Shown here: positions 44,668 through 58,251 of the stretch, piece by piece
Layout of the letters: each line of letters opens with the position of its first letter
Position numbering within the stretch: position 1 is the stretch's first letter
Source: Laburnicola sp. R22_1
Taxonomy: Eukaryota; Ascomycota; Dothideomycetes; Pleosporales; Didymosphaeriaceae
Assembly: GCA_014281115.1 (NCBI GenBank)
Contig: JACONQ010000009.1
Coordinates: 2,790,001 to 2,854,000, forward strand
Direction of reading: 5' to 3'
Length of the DNA: 64,000 nucleotides
Position numbers and translations under genes: made by a program
Notes under the pieces: model-generated
The model's input: the letters and a program-made list of their open reading frames with translations, nothing else
Databases searched by the model: none
What the model was told of the DNA's origin: nothing

Positions 44668-47600
44668 ATGTCAACTACCCCAAATCGCGACCCCACAGTA
44701 ATCCTTATGGACCATACCCAGTGGATCAAGTGGATCGCACAACTGGAGTCGAAGTGTGTGTCGTTAAACGTCTAGTCGAAGATCGACCCCAAACAGATGG
44801 CCCAGCCACTCGCCGAACCTATCGCCCCAATCAGGCCCTTGATAGTCGGCTATCAAGCAGCTACAGCGGCGATAAACCAACATCAAACCCAATACCGAGC
44901 GAATCACGGGCAGCACGCAGTGATACCCCCATTTGCACCGGCTCGACCGTCCGACCTCTCAAACGCCGGCAAGACCTCATACAAAGAAGACGTAGACGAC
45001 TTCAAGTCCATTTTTAAAGAATACAAGGTCCTTGATTAGAAATATTAACAAGAACAAACCCACTTCTCTTAGGTCACCGACTTTATTTGGATGACAGTAT
45101 CCTCACACCTATTCACCAACTGCTGCAAGCCGTCCCAACCATATCGAAGCTGGATAATCAAACTCGCCGCTACTGTAGGCGTGAGATCAGAGGACAAGCT
45201 TAACAAAGCAAGGGAACGATACCAAGCAGCCCTTAAACCAATGAGGACAACAGCCCATTAGGACACCTGGCTTACTAAAGTGGACCACGCGGTTACAAAA
45301 GCCAAAGCAACTAGTGTACCCGACTGCCTAAACGATTAATTCATTAAGAACGACTTCGTAAAAGCTACAGCAAAGAATTTCCAAGGATGGACAATCTCAT
45401 TTATGGAAAACGGCCTCCTAGATCCTACAGTAACAGCCACCGACATGTTCCTACAATTTAGAAAACAAGCCAACCTACTATACCCAGCCAAGAGCAAATC
45501 GTCCAGAGCAGCCTTTGCAGCTGGAGGACCAACCCTCGCTAAAGAAGAAGCTAATAATAATGCCAATACCAAACTAACCTGCGGAAGAGGTCGCAACCAA
45601 CGTCAAAAGCGTAGTTATCGTAATAGTAATACAATTGACCATACAATGCAGAAGTGTAAGGCTTGTAATAGACCACATAATCTTAACAAGTGTTGGTATA
45701 CAATGCCAGAGACAGCGCCTCCAAATTAGAGAGCCCGAGACAGCGTCAAAAGAATGGCTTAAGAAAGGATTAGCAATAATGCTAAACTTTAGGAGGAAAT
45801 ACGCTCAGCGAAAAGGCCACAATCGAAGACCCCAGCTCTTAAGAAGTCGCACTCAGCGACTCCAACAATAGAAGCTTCCACAGAAGAGTGACTACATAGA
45901 AGGCAAATTAGAGAGGTCAATATTGCGATAGCCGCCGCCTCTTTCATAACGAAACAGTCAAGGTACCCACTTGAACAATCCTTTATCCTCGACTTAGGGA
46001 CAACGTGCCATGTAGCAAATAATATCAGACGATTCACGAACACTCGGCCACCCACACCAGGAGATTTCTTATGGGCAGGGAACTCACGCGTATGGATTAT
46101 AGCATATAGCTCACTATATGTAAGAGTGAAGACTGCAGGCTCAACACGCCGCCTTCACCTTAGAGATGTGGCCTTCTGCCCAGACCTACACTGTAACCTT
46201 GTCTCATTTAGAGTACTCCGACAACAAGGCCTATGGTGGGATACCAAGTCAAACCCTACCGTACTACGCCGGTACGACGATAGTGCTGTTGCGCTCCTTG
46301 AAGAACGATACGGACAATGGGTTGTTGAGTACAACAATGTCTCTGAGCCAAAATCAACCTTTGCAACAACCAAAGCACGCACAATCAAGCCGCGACAACG
46401 AGCGAGCGGTGAGATGTGGCACAAACGACTGGGACACCCAGGACCTCAGGCACTTGAGCACCTCGTGCATCACTCTGAGGGGGTGAAGATTGTTGGCATT
46501 CCTACCGTCAAGTGCGACGCATGTGGAAGATCAAAGTCTAAGCGACAGATAAGAAGAACCCCCCGAACAATCCTAGAAGGTCCAGGAGAGCGAATAGCCC
46601 TAGACTTTCATAATTACGAAGAAGGGAGTAACACAAAGGAGAAGAGCCAAATGCTAATCATATGCAGAGTTACCAGTATGCTATGGGATTTCTATTTTAA
46701 AGACAACCGACCTGCCAGATTAATCATTAAAACCCTCCAAACATTTATCACATTTATAAAGAACCAATTTGGGATTATGGTCAAAGTCATTGAGACTGAT
46801 AATGAGACATTTCGCTCAGCCGAAGCCCAGAAGTGGAGGGACGAGCAAGGTATAGCAGTCGAGCCCTCAGCACCTGATACCCAAGCCCAAAACGGCGGAG
46901 CTGAACGCTCAGGGGGTGTGGTAAAGGAGAAAGCTCGTGCAATGCGCCTTGACGCGAATCTACCATGGGAAGTATGGCCTAAAGTGACTCGAACCGCCGT
47001 ATACCTATACAATCGAACACCCAAGTATTCGAATCGCTGGAAGACGCCCTATGAAGCGTTCTTTACCGCTGTCGCCTTTCAAAATGGGATAGTCACGTCC
47101 CCACGCAAACCAAACCAATCCCATCTACGAGCATATGGTTGCAAGGCCTTTGCCATAACAGATGATACGAAGCGTGGCAAAGGACGTCTACAAAGACTCG
47201 ACCCAAAGACATGGATTAGATACTTAGTGGGTTACGTTTCCTTAAACATCTTCAGGATATAGATACTGTTAATAGGCAAGGTTATTAGCACCCGCGACGT
47301 AGTGTTTAACAAAGATAGCATCTTTAATAGAGACATAAAACACATTATGGACAATCTTATACACAGTACCCTTAAAGAAATTGCAACTTGGATTAGGACA
47401 ATAGAGCTACCGCCTTCACCATCACAACAAAACGATGCTACAAGCAGGTTCTATGAGGATGAAGCGACGGACGACTCTCCTTCTGAGCAAGTGGGGACAC
47501 CCCAGTACGACGAGCGCGGGAGGAAGGTCATACCCTACCCAACGCCGCCAAGTACACCACCACCAGCAGCCTTATTAGCGCAACTAATGAGCTCAGATGG

Positions 47601-49590
47601 ATACGAGCAGTGCCCCAACTCGCTGCCCAGCGCTAGAGATAATCAGGAGCTAGATCCAGCCCTGCCTCGCCCTGGAGGAATACAGCCTGTTGAGAGAGCC
47701 CTCCTGCGTAAAGAGGAAGGAAAGCTAGTTGATCCCCAGTTGCCCCTCTCCCACAATCTGGACAGACTCCAATCTCCACTCAGTTCCTTACCCAGTGAAG
47801 CGAAAGCCACTACACCATAGGCCGCAGCCTTCATAGCTGGTACCAAAGCAGGTCACGTTCGTGAAGTAGAGGGGAAGAAACTGGATAACGCAAGCATTGA
47901 ACGCATAATAATAAAAGGCTATCAGCCTCATTACAGCGAACTGTCACCAGCACCTCCTCCGAACGGGCTCAAGCCTACGCACCCACTCTACATGCTCTTT
48001 AAGAAAGCTGAGGAAGAACACCTCGATAGCCACAAACAAACGAAGTCATGGACTGAGGTGTCTACTATTCAGGCAAGACGAGAAGGGATCCAGATACTGG
48101 ATTCAATGTGGGTATACACCTACAAGCTCGATCAGCACCACCACTTCCAGAAGTGTAAGGCAAGGCTAGTTGTCCGAGGCGATTAACAGAACAATGTTAC
48201 CACCCAAGAGACCTATGCCGCCACACTCGCAGGAAGATCGTTTAGGATGCTGATGGCTATTGCTGCTCGGTTTAACCTAGAGCTAAAGCAGTACGACGTG
48301 ACCAACGCTTTCGTACATGCATTGATTGATCGTGTTATCTACATGCGAATGCCACGCGGGTATGCACGTCCAGGCACGATACTTTAGCTTCAAAAGGCGC
48401 TGTATGGCCTGCGGATCTCACCCTTACTATGGCAAAGGGACTTCACCGCCTACCTCACAGAGCTTGGTTTCTCTGTAGTTCCACACGAACCATGTTGCAT
48501 AGTACGAAAAGGGGTGTTTATCTTCTTCTACGTTGATGATATTATTCTCGCGTATTACCCACGAAACCGTACACTAGCAGACCAGGTCGTGAAGGATCTC
48601 CAGAAGAAATACAGCCTAACAGGAGGAGGGGATTTGAGATGGTTCCTTAGAATAGAGGTGATAAGAGACCAAACCCAGCAGAAGATATGGCTATCGCAAG
48701 CCGCGTATATCGACAAAATCGTCTAACTCGCAACTGATTATGACCTTCGCCACGATACCCCAATGGCTCGAATAGAGCTTACTGGCCGCATAGACCTCGC
48801 AACACATGGAGAGATTAACCTATACTAACGCAAAATTGGCTCCCTACTCTTTGTAGCGGTAAATACACGCCCTAACGTTGCATTCGCTATTTTACAACTT
48901 GCCCGCTTCCTTACCAATCTAAGCCTAACACATTAATAAGCAACTAACCGCGTCCTCTTATACCTACACTCTACACAAACATACGCCCTAGAGTTTAGAG
49001 GAGACAATAGTCTTATTATAGCTAGCGACGCATTATTTATAGACAATATAATAGATAGAAAGAGTTTCTAAGAGTACGCAATTAAACTATTTAGCGGTCT
49101 TATTGCCTAGCGAGCCAATAAGCAGGACACGGTTACCACTTCAACAACTAAGGCAGAGCTCCTAGCACTATCCCAAGTAGCTAAGGAAGCTATGTTTACG
49201 CGGATGCTGCTTAACAAACTTTAAGTAACACTAGAAGACCTAGTAATTACTATTTAGTGCGACAACAAGTAGACGATTCGGCTAATTAACAAGGAGATCT
49301 CTCAGCTAACAACTAAGCTCCAATATGTGGATATCCACAATCACTGGCTATGATAGGAGGCAAAAAGGAAGTTAATTAGAGTGACATATGCCCCCTTAAG
49401 CGATATAATCGCTAATAGATTTACTAAGACCCTTCCTATTAGGACCTAGCCCTAGTTCCTAAGTTAAGTAGGACTAGCAAACGTGAAGGACCGCATAATC
49501 GTAGAGCAAGGAGAAATAGATGCGATAACACGAAAGATTAAAGCCTTAGGGAGAATAGTAGATGCTGGGACATCCCGGATCACCTAAGAA
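44668..49590 (+). pseudogene. CopE Gag-Pol, partly preserved
   Basis: ATG 44668 (MSTTPNRDPT). Gag has a few stops; its knuckle CKACNRPHNLNKC is at about 45656-45694. Protease FILDLGTTCHVANN has Leu where the active-site Ser of DSG is expected (TCA to TTA). Integrase lies in the longest frame, 46126-47262 (378 codons): WHKRLGHPG and CDACGRSKSKRQ zinc end, ALDFHNYEE (Asp), ETDNETF (Asp), DTQAQNGGAERSGG (Glu). Reverse transcriptase from 47992 includes QYDVTNAFVHAL and IFFYVDDIILAY with intact YVDD. RNase H (48850-49590) is heavily mutated. Confidence 0.9.
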
Positions 49591-49635
49591 TAAATAGGGA
49601 ACAGCTCAAGGCGAGGTCGCCAAGCTGAGGGGGTG

Positions 49636-49853
49636 TGTCAGATTGGATAGGTGATTCGAACAACTATCGTGAGTGGCAGGAGAGAGATAAAACAGCCCCT
49701 ACCCAAATAGGGATAGTATGGAGGATTAGCCAAGAACCAAAACAGCGCACAAGCAGACCTCTAGAGGGAGGACACCCTAAAGAACAACAACAACTAACAT
49801 TACGCATTATTAAGATATGGACTTTATTTATTAATAAACCCTTTAATCTAACA
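49636..49853 (+). repeat. CopE 3' LTR
   Basis: 218 bp, ends TTTAATCTAACA (terminal CTGACA mutated to CTAACA). Preceded by the purine tract. Confidence 0.94.
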
Positions 49854-49858
49854 CTAAT

Positions 49859-50031
49859 AGATCTTAATACTATATATATTCTATATCTACTAGGGCTATA
49901 TAAGGGCAATATTAATAAGCCTTTACTAACTACTAAAGTACTAACTACTTAAGTAAAGTAGGCTAAGAATATTATATTAGTATATTAGTAAAATATATTT
50001 ATAATATATTTATAATATATATTAGGAGTCT
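49859..50031. other. AT-rich spacer between CopE and CopF
   Basis: 173 bp of RIP-like AT-rich DNA between the target duplicates of the two elements. No feature. Confidence 0.6.
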
Positions 50032-50036
50032 ACTAT

Positions 50037-50254
50037 TGTCAGATTGGATAGGTGATCCGAACAACTATCGTAAGTGGCAGGAGAGAGATAAAACAGCCCC
50101 TACCCAAATAGGGATAGTATGGAGGATTAGCCAAGAACCAAAACAGCGCACAAGCAGACCTCTAGAGGGAGGACACCCTAAAGAACAACAATAACTAACA
50201 TTACGCATTATTAAGATATAGACTTTATTTATTAATAAACCCTTTAATCTAATA
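50037..50254 (+). repeat. CopF 5' LTR
   Basis: 218 bp, begins TGTCAGATTGGATAGG; terminal bases mutated to CTAATA. Confidence 0.92.
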
Positions 50255-50360
50255 ACTAAGAGTCTCACTGCCTCTACCTTAAACACTAGAACAACTAGAA
50301 CGCCGATACAACTCGAGCCGAAACAACGCAACATCGCACAGAACGATTAAAATCCATTAA

Positions 50361-53300
50361 GATGTTAACTACCCCAAATTGCGACCCCATAGTAATTCTT
50401 ATAGACTATACCTAGTGGATTAAGTGGATCGTACAACTGGAGTCGAAGTGTGTGTCGTTGAACGTCTGGTCGAAGATCGACCCTAAACAGATGGCCTAGC
50501 CACTTGCCAAACCTATCGCCCTAATTAGGCCCTTAATAGTTGGCTATTAAGCAGCTATAGCGGCGATAAACTAACATCAAACCTAATACTAAGCGAATTA
50601 CGGGCAGCACGCAGTGATACCCCTGTTTGCACTAGCTCGACTATCTAACCTCTTAAACGCCGGCAAGACCTTATACAAAGAAGACGTAGACGACTTTAAG
50701 TCCATTTTTAAAGAATACAAGGTCCTTAATTAGAAATATTAATAAGAACAAACCCACTTCTCTTAGGTTACTAACTTTTCTCGGATAATAGTATTCTTAC
50801 ACCTATTCACTAACTGCTATAAGCCGTCCTAACCATATTGAAGCTGGATAATCAAACTCGCCGCTACTATAGGCGTGAGATCAGAGAACGAGCTTAACAA
50901 AGCAAGGGAACGATACTAAGTAGCCCTTAAACTAATAAGGATAACAGCCTATTAGGACACCTGGCTTACTAAAGTGGACCACGCGGTTATAGAAGCCAAA
51001 GCAACTGGTGTACCTAACTGCCTAAACAATTAATTTATTAAGAACGACTTCGTGAAAGCTACAGCAAAGAATTTCTAAGGATAAACAATCTTATTTATAG
51101 AAAACAGCCTCCTAGATCCTATAGTAATGGCCACCAACATGTTCCTACAATTTAGAAAACAAGCCAACCTACTATACCTAGCTAAGAGCAAATTGTCTAG
51201 AGCAGCCTTCGCAGCTAGAGGACTAACCCTTGCTAGAGAAGAAGCTAATAATAATGCTAATACTAAACTAACCCGCGGAAGAGGTCGCAACTAACGTTAA
51301 AAGCGTAGTTATCGCAATAGTAATATAATTAACTATATAATATAGAAGTGTAAGACTTGTAATAGACTATATAATCTTAATAAGTGTTAGTATGTAATGC
51401 CAAAGACAGCGCCTCTAAATTAGAGAGCCTAAGACAGCGTTAAGAGAATGGCTTAAGAAAGGATTAGCAATAATGCTAAACTTTAGGAGGAAATACGCTT
51501 AGCAAAAAGGCCACAATTAGAGACCCCAGCTCTTAAGAAGTTGCACTTAGCGACTCTAACAATAGAAGCTTCTACAAAAGAGTGACTGCATAGAAGGCAA
51601 ATTAGAGAAGTTAATATTGCGATAGCTGCCGCCTCTTTTATAACAAAACAGTCAAGGTACCCACTTAAACAATTCTTTATCCTCAACTTAGGGACAACGT
51701 GCCATATAGCAAATAATATCAGACAATTCACGAACACTTAGCCACCCACACTAGGAGATTTCTTATAGGCAGGGAACTTACGCGTATAAATTATAGCATA
51801 TAGCTCACTATATATAAGAGTGAAGACTATAGGCTAAATACGCCGCCTTTACCTTAGAGATGTGGCCTTCTGCCCAGACCTACACTATAACCTTGTCTTA
51901 TTTAGAGTACTCCGACAACAAGGCCTATGGTGGGATACCAAGTTAAACCCTACTATACTACGCTAGTACGACAATAGTGCTGTTGCGCTCCTTAAAGAAC
52001 AATACGGACAATGGGTTGTTAAGTACAACAATGTCTCTAAGCCAAAATTAACCTTTGCAACAACTAAAGCACGCACAATTAAGCCGCGACAATAAGCGAG
52101 CGGTGAGATGTGGCACAAACGACTAGGACACCTAGAACCTTAGGCACTTGAGCACCTTATGCATTACTCTAAGGGGGTGAAGATTGTTGGCATTCCTACT
52201 GTTAAGTGCGACGCATGTGGAAGATTAAAGTCTAAGCGATAGATAAGAAGAACCCCCTGAATAATTCTAGAAGGTCTAGGAGAGCGAATAGCCCTAGACT
52301 TTTATAATTACGAAGAAGGAAGTAACACAAAGAAGAAGAGCCAAATGCTAATTATGTGTAGAGTTACTAGTATGCTATAGGATTTCTATTTTAAAGATAA
52401 CTAACCTGCTAGATTAATTATTAAAATCCTCTAAACATTTATCACATTTATAAAGAACCAATTTGGGATTATAGTTAAAGTCATTAAGACTAATAATAAG
52501 ACGTTTCGCTTAGCCAAAGCCTAGAGGTGGAGGGACGAGCAAGGTATAGCAGTCAAGCCCTTAGTACCTAATACCCAAGCCTAAAATAGCAAAGCTAAAC
52601 GCTTAGGGGGTGTAGTAAAGGAGAAAGCTCGTGTAATGCGCCTTGACGCGAATCTACTATAGGAAGTATGGCCTAAAGTGACTCGAACCGCTATATACCT
52701 ATACAATCGAACACCTAAGTATTTAAATCGCTAGAAGACGCCCTATAAAGCGTTCTTTACCGCTATCGCCTTTTAAAATAGGATAGTTACGTCCCCACGC
52801 AAACTAAACTAATCCTATCTACAAGTATATAGTTGCAAGGCCTTTGCCATAACAAATAATATAAAGCGTGGCAAAGAACGTCTACAAAGACTTGACCTAA
52901 AGGCATGGATTGGATACTTAGTGGGTTACGTTTCCTTAAACATCTTTAGGATATAGATACTATTAATAGGCAAGGTTATTAGCACCCGCGATATAGTGTT
53001 TAATAAAGATAGCATCTTTAATAGAGATATAAAACATATTATAGATAATCTTATATACAGTACTCTTAAAGAAATTGCAACTTAGATTAGGATAATAGAG
53101 CTACCGCCTTTACTATCACAATAGAACGATACTATAAGCAGGTTCTATAAGGATGAAGCGACGGACGACTCTCCTTCTGAGCAAGTGGGGACACCCCAGT
53201 ACGACGAGCGCGAGAGGAAGGTCATACCCTACCCGACGCCGCCAAGTACACCACCACTAGCAGCCTTATTAGCGCAACTAATAAGCTTAGATAGATACAA

Positions 53301-55290
53301 GCAGTGCCCCAACTTGCTGCCCAGCGCTAGAGATGATTAGGAGCTAGATCTAGCCCTGCCTTACCCTGGAGGAATACAGCCTATTAAGAGAGCCCTCCTG
53401 TGTAAAGAGGAAGGAAAGCTGGTTAATCCCTAGTTGCCCCTCTCTCACAATCTGGACAGACTCTAATCTCTACTTAATTTCTTACCTAGTAAAGCGAAAG
53501 CCACTACACTATAGGCCGCAGCCTTTATAGCTAGTACTAAAGCAGGTTACGTTTATAAAGTAGAGGGGAAGAAACTAGATAACGTAAGCATTAAACGCAT
53601 AATAATAAAAGGCTATTAGCCTTATTACAGCGAACTGTCACTAGCACCTCCTCCAAACGGGCTTAAGCCTACGCACCCACTTTATATGCTCTTTAAGAAA
53701 GCTAAGGAAGAACACCTTAATAGCCACAAACAAACAAAGTTATGGACTAAGGTGCCTACTATTTAGGCAAGACAAGAAGGGATCTAGATACTAGATTTAA
53801 TGTGGGTATACACCTATAAGCTTAATTAGCACTACTACTTCTAGAAGTGTAAGGCAAGGCTAGTTATCTGAGGCGATTAATAGAACAATGTTACCACCTA
53901 AGAGACCTATGCTACCACACTTGCAGAAAGATTATTTAGGATACTAATGGCTATTACTGCTTAGTTTAACCTAGAGCTAAAGTAGTACGATGTGACTAAC
54001 GCTTTTGTATATATATTAATTAATTGTGTTATCTATATGCGAATGCCACGCAGGTATGCATATTTAGGCACGATACTTTAGCTTTAAAAGGCGCTGTATG
54101 GCCTGCGGATCTCACCCTTACTATGGCAAAGGGACTTCACTGCCTACCTCACAGAGCTTGGTTTCTCTGTAGTTCCACACGAACCATGTTGCATAGTACG
54201 AAAAGAGGTGTTTATCTTCTTCTATGTTGATGATATTATTCTCGCGTATCACCTACGAAACCGTACACTAGCAGACCAGGTCGTGAAGGATCTCCAGAAG
54301 AAATACAGCCTAACAGGAGGAGGGGATTTGAGATAGTTCCTTGGAATAGAGGTAATAAGAGACCGAACCTAGTAGAAGATATGGCTATCACAAGCCGCGT
54401 ATATCGACAAAATCGTCCAACTTGCAACTGATTATGACCTTCGCCACGATACCCTAATGGCTCGAATAGAGCTTACTGGCCGCATAGACCTCGCAACACA
54501 TAGAGAGATTATTCTGTACTAACGCAAAATTGGCTCCCTACTCTTTATAGCGGTAAATACACGCCCTAATATTGTATTTGCTATCTTACAACTTGCCCGC
54601 TTCCTTACTAATCTAAGCCTAACACATTAACAAGCGACTAACCACGTCCTCTTATACCTACACTCTACACAAACATACGCCCTAGAGTTTAGAGGAGATA
54701 ATAGTCTTATTATAGCTAGCGACGCATTATTTATAGACAATATAATAGATAGAAAGAGTTTCTAAGAGTACGCAATTAAACTATTTAGCGGTCTTATTGC
54801 CTAGCGAGCCAATAAGCAGGACACGGTTACCACTTCAACAACTAAGGCAGAGCTCCTAGCACTATCCCAAGTAGCTAAGGAAGCTATGTTTACGCGGATG
54901 CTGCTTAACAAACTTTAAGTAACACTAGAAGACCTAGTAATTACTATTTAGTGCGACAATAAGCAGACGATTCGGCTAATTAACAAGGAGATCTCTTAGC
55001 TAACGACTAAGCTCCGACATATGGATATCCACAATCACTAGCTATAACAGGAGGCAAAAAGGAAGTTAATTAGAGTAATATATGCCCCCTCAAGCAATAT
55101 AATTGCTAATAGATTTACTAAGACCCTTCCTATTAGGACCTAGCCCTAGTTCCTAAGTTAAGTAGGACTAGCAAATGTAAAGGACCGCATAATTATAGAG
55201 CAAGGAGAAATAGATGCGATAACACGAAAGATTAAAGCCTTAGGGAGAATAGTAGATGCTAAGACATCCTAAATCACCTAAGAATGAATA
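50361..55290 (+). pseudogene. CopF gag-pol remnant
   Basis: Same order as CopE with dense stops: Gag about 50361-51400, integrase about 52080-52800 with degraded DTQAQ..GGAER, reverse transcriptase about 53690-54430. At 54040-54230 the segment ALYGLRISPLLW..FYVDDII is almost unmutated and the YVDD codons survive. Not functional. Confidence 0.88.
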
Positions 55291-55329
55291 GGGAACAGCT
55301 TAAGGCGAGGTCGCCAAGCTGAGGGGGTG

Positions 55330-55547
55330 TGTTAGATTGGATAGGTAATCCAAACAACTATCGTGAGTAGTAGGAGAGACATAAAACAGCCCCTACCCAA
55401 ATAGGGATAGTATGGAGGATTAGCCAAGAACCAAAACAGCGCACAAGCAGACCTCTAGAGGGAGGACACCCTAAAGAACAACAACAACCAACATTACGCA
55501 TTATTAAGATATGGACTTTATTCATTAATAAACCCTTTAATCTGACA
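55330..55547 (+). repeat. CopF 3' LTR
   Basis: 218 bp, begins TGTTAGATTGGATAGG (C-to-T at the fourth base), ends CTGACA. Confidence 0.92.
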
Positions 55548-56433
55548 ACTATATTTACTATAAGTAATAGCCAAAATTTACTATTTTATATAGAGAATAT
55601 TAAGTACACTTTAACTATTCTAATATACCTAAAAGCTATACTAAATAGCTATATCTACGTAATTAAGATATTTAGTAATAAATAAGGAGAGTAAATAATA
55701 AAGAAGAAAGTATTTATAATAGTTATAAAGGTATAATACTACTAATACTTATTAGAATTATATTTTAAATATAATTCTTAATAAATAAGTTTAAAATAAG
55801 TTTCTAATATAATTCTTAATAAATTAGTTTAGAATATAATTCTAATATATTTTAGTTCTAATACTCTAAGAAGCTTATTTATAAGAAATATTATATAATA
55901 TTTAACTTTCTTAGTAGTATAGTATAGAGAATAAAATACTTCTATATAGATATAAAATATAATAAATATCTTCTAAATATATTATATAATTATTCTTAAC
56001 TATAATAAAGTAAATAAGGAGTTATATAGTAAAATAAAATAACTCTAAGTTCGAAAGCTTAAAGAAAGTCATAGTATTAAAAAGGCTAGAGAGTAAAAAC
56101 TAAACTATGCTCTAAATATATTTTAAATATATTTATACTTAATAGAGTATATATTAGTATATTAAAGTAATTTAAAAGAGGGGCTTATAGTGCCTATAAA
56201 AGAGCTAGTTATCTATCTATTTTAAAGTAGTTTTAAAAACTAGTATACTCTCTAAAATATATTTAGTTAATTATTAGTAACTAAAAGTAGTTTATTTACT
56301 ATGCTAATTATACGTATTAGAATTACTATTAGGAGGATTATTTTTTCTAGATTATACTAGATAAACTAAATATTACGTATTTATAATCTCTTTTATTAAT
56401 AAATTATTTTTTAATTATATTATATAAAGGGAG

Positions 56434-56721
56434 TGTCCGTACACCGTACGGGCAAGGGCACCTGAGGGTGTTGAGGTTTCAATATTGCCGCACGATGGCA
56501 TCACGTGGGGATCACGTGATGCCCGTGCGCCGCGGCCCGTGCGCCGCAAGATCTTCTCCTTTCCATCCGCACCCTCTCTAGAGACAAGCAATCAATACCA
56601 AGTCGTTCTGTTATGTTATTTCCTTTCCTCGTACGATCGCCCCGTACACCCTCCACGCTTGCCAGTATAGAGGATTAGAATTCGATGTCTATACAGCTAG
56701 CTGTAGAGTACCCATTCAACA
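56434..56721 (+). mobile_element. Solo LTR with CACGTGAT boxes
   Basis: 288 bp, TGTCCGTACACCGTACGG to CCCATTCAACA, with target GGGAG at 56429-56433 and 56722-56726. GC-normal inside the AT desert. It contains two CACGTG cores (GCATCACGTGGGGATCACG) and GC-rich CGTGCGCCGCGGCCCGTGCG. Unlike the other LTRs here. Strand assigned from the TG..CA ends only, which read alike on both strands. Confidence 0.85.
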
Positions 56722-57959
56722 GGGAGTGTAATATTATTAAGTCTACGCTTATAAGAGTTTAAAAATATAGTATATATATATAGTGTTATATTAACTATCT
56801 AGAAGTAGTATAATAAAGGCTTTTATATTAAATAATATAATAAAAAAAGTAGAGCTCTTTGCTTAGTAATTAAATATTATATATAACTAGAATATATTTT
56901 AAATATATTCTAATTATATTTAAGGCGTTAATTACCCTTAAGGTTAGAAAAAGATTGTCTATAGTTGGAACTATTTTGTTACCTTTTATATTTTAATTCT
57001 ATTAGTTTTTAAAAATACTTTTATATTATTTTAAATTTATTTAGAATATATAACTATATTTTTCCTCTTTATATATACTAGAAGTAAAGCAACTACCTAA
57101 TATTAAAAATATTCTCTATATAATATTAACACTCTACCTTATAAGATATAAACTTACTTTAATATATTTAAAATAAGTTTTTAATATATTATAGTGCAAT
57201 TTATTACTTCTTTATAGTTAGCTATATTTTTATTCTTAAGAGGCCTCTTTAGTATTAAAGACTTAAGTGTTACTTTTATAAATGAAGATTAAATTAACTA
57301 AATTATTAAGAAGAAAAAGCTTATATAGTTTCCTTATAAAAGTGGTATTAAATTAATTTTCTTTTAGTAGAAAACGCTAGACAAAGATCCTAATATAGTG
57401 AAATACCTTTTTTAATATATTTAGAATATATTCTCTAATATTTAATAGTTATATATTTATTAGATTATTACTTTAGTATTAGGTAATATTATAGTTTATT
57501 TTTATAACTATATAGTAAAGATTCTACTTAAGCTACTTATATTTTAAATAAATATATCTTATAAATATATAGAGTAACTATAAAGAGAGCTTCTAATTAT
57601 TATATTTTATTCTTAGAATAATAAGTATAAGTAAACCTATTAGAAATGTGTTTAAAAGAGATTTAATCTTTAATAGTAATATGCCTTAGAAGAATTTTCT
57701 ATAATAGAGAGTTAGAAGTAGTTTACTAGATAGGCTTAATAGTATTCTTTAATAAGTATTCTAAATACGTTTAAAAGCTAGTTTATTAGTATTATCTCTA
57801 TAATATAGAATTTATTAAAATTACTATTAATATATCTAATATATAGGCAAAAGGTAATTTCTACTAGAATATAATAAAAGTATATTCTAAATATATTTTA
57901 GGTTTCTCTTAATACCTCTAATTAATTAATTCTTAGGAGTGTTACTAGTCCTTTTATAT

Positions 57960-58251
57960 TGTCAGATAGACAGTCACTGTAAAATCCAGTGGGTAGGTGT
58001 GTACGATCATATGGCCCCTTACAGTGGTAATCAGTGTAAATCACAGTGATTTCACTGTGAAATACACTGAGGAGGCTGGCGCACTACTGTTTTACACTGC
58101 CCCTGTACTATTCTAAATAGTACTAGTGCGGCTTAGTACTAGATAGTTACTTCTCGCGGTAGTCGAGCTTCTCCGACAGAACACACACAATCAATCAATC
58201 AACCCACCACTTTTCCATCTCAACTCATTAAGAATACCCGTATATTTGACA
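57960..58251 (+). mobile_element. Solo LTR, CopC-like family
   Basis: 292 bp, TGTCAGATAGACAGTCACTG to GTATATTTGACA, target TATAT at 57955-57959 and 58252-58256. Shares the GGCGCACTACTGTTTT block and the 19-bp palindrome with the CopC LTR (opposite strand). Seven CAGTG/CACTG motifs lie within 57972-58072. Almost no RIP. Confidence 0.88.

Larger units (their letters stand above)
44343..49853 (+). mobile_element. CopE: Ty1/copia element, left copy of a same-strand pair
   Basis: 5,511 bp, plus strand, 218-bp LTRs, target CTAAT at 44338-44342 and 49854-49858. PBS of the tRNA-Lys type and purine tract GCTGAGGGGGTG as in CopB and CopC. The first 4.5 kb is little mutated, while 48850-49600 is strongly RIP-like. 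CopF (50037-55547) is the same family and the same length. Confidence 0.95.
50037..55547 (+). mobile_element. CopF: heavily RIP-mutated sister of CopE
   Basis: 5,511 bp, plus strand, target ACTAT at 50032-50036 and 55548-55552, 218-bp LTRs. It aligns with CopE end to end with no evident indel; most differences are C-to-T or G-to-A in CopF. The exception is about 54060-55330, where the two are nearly identical. Confidence 0.95.
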
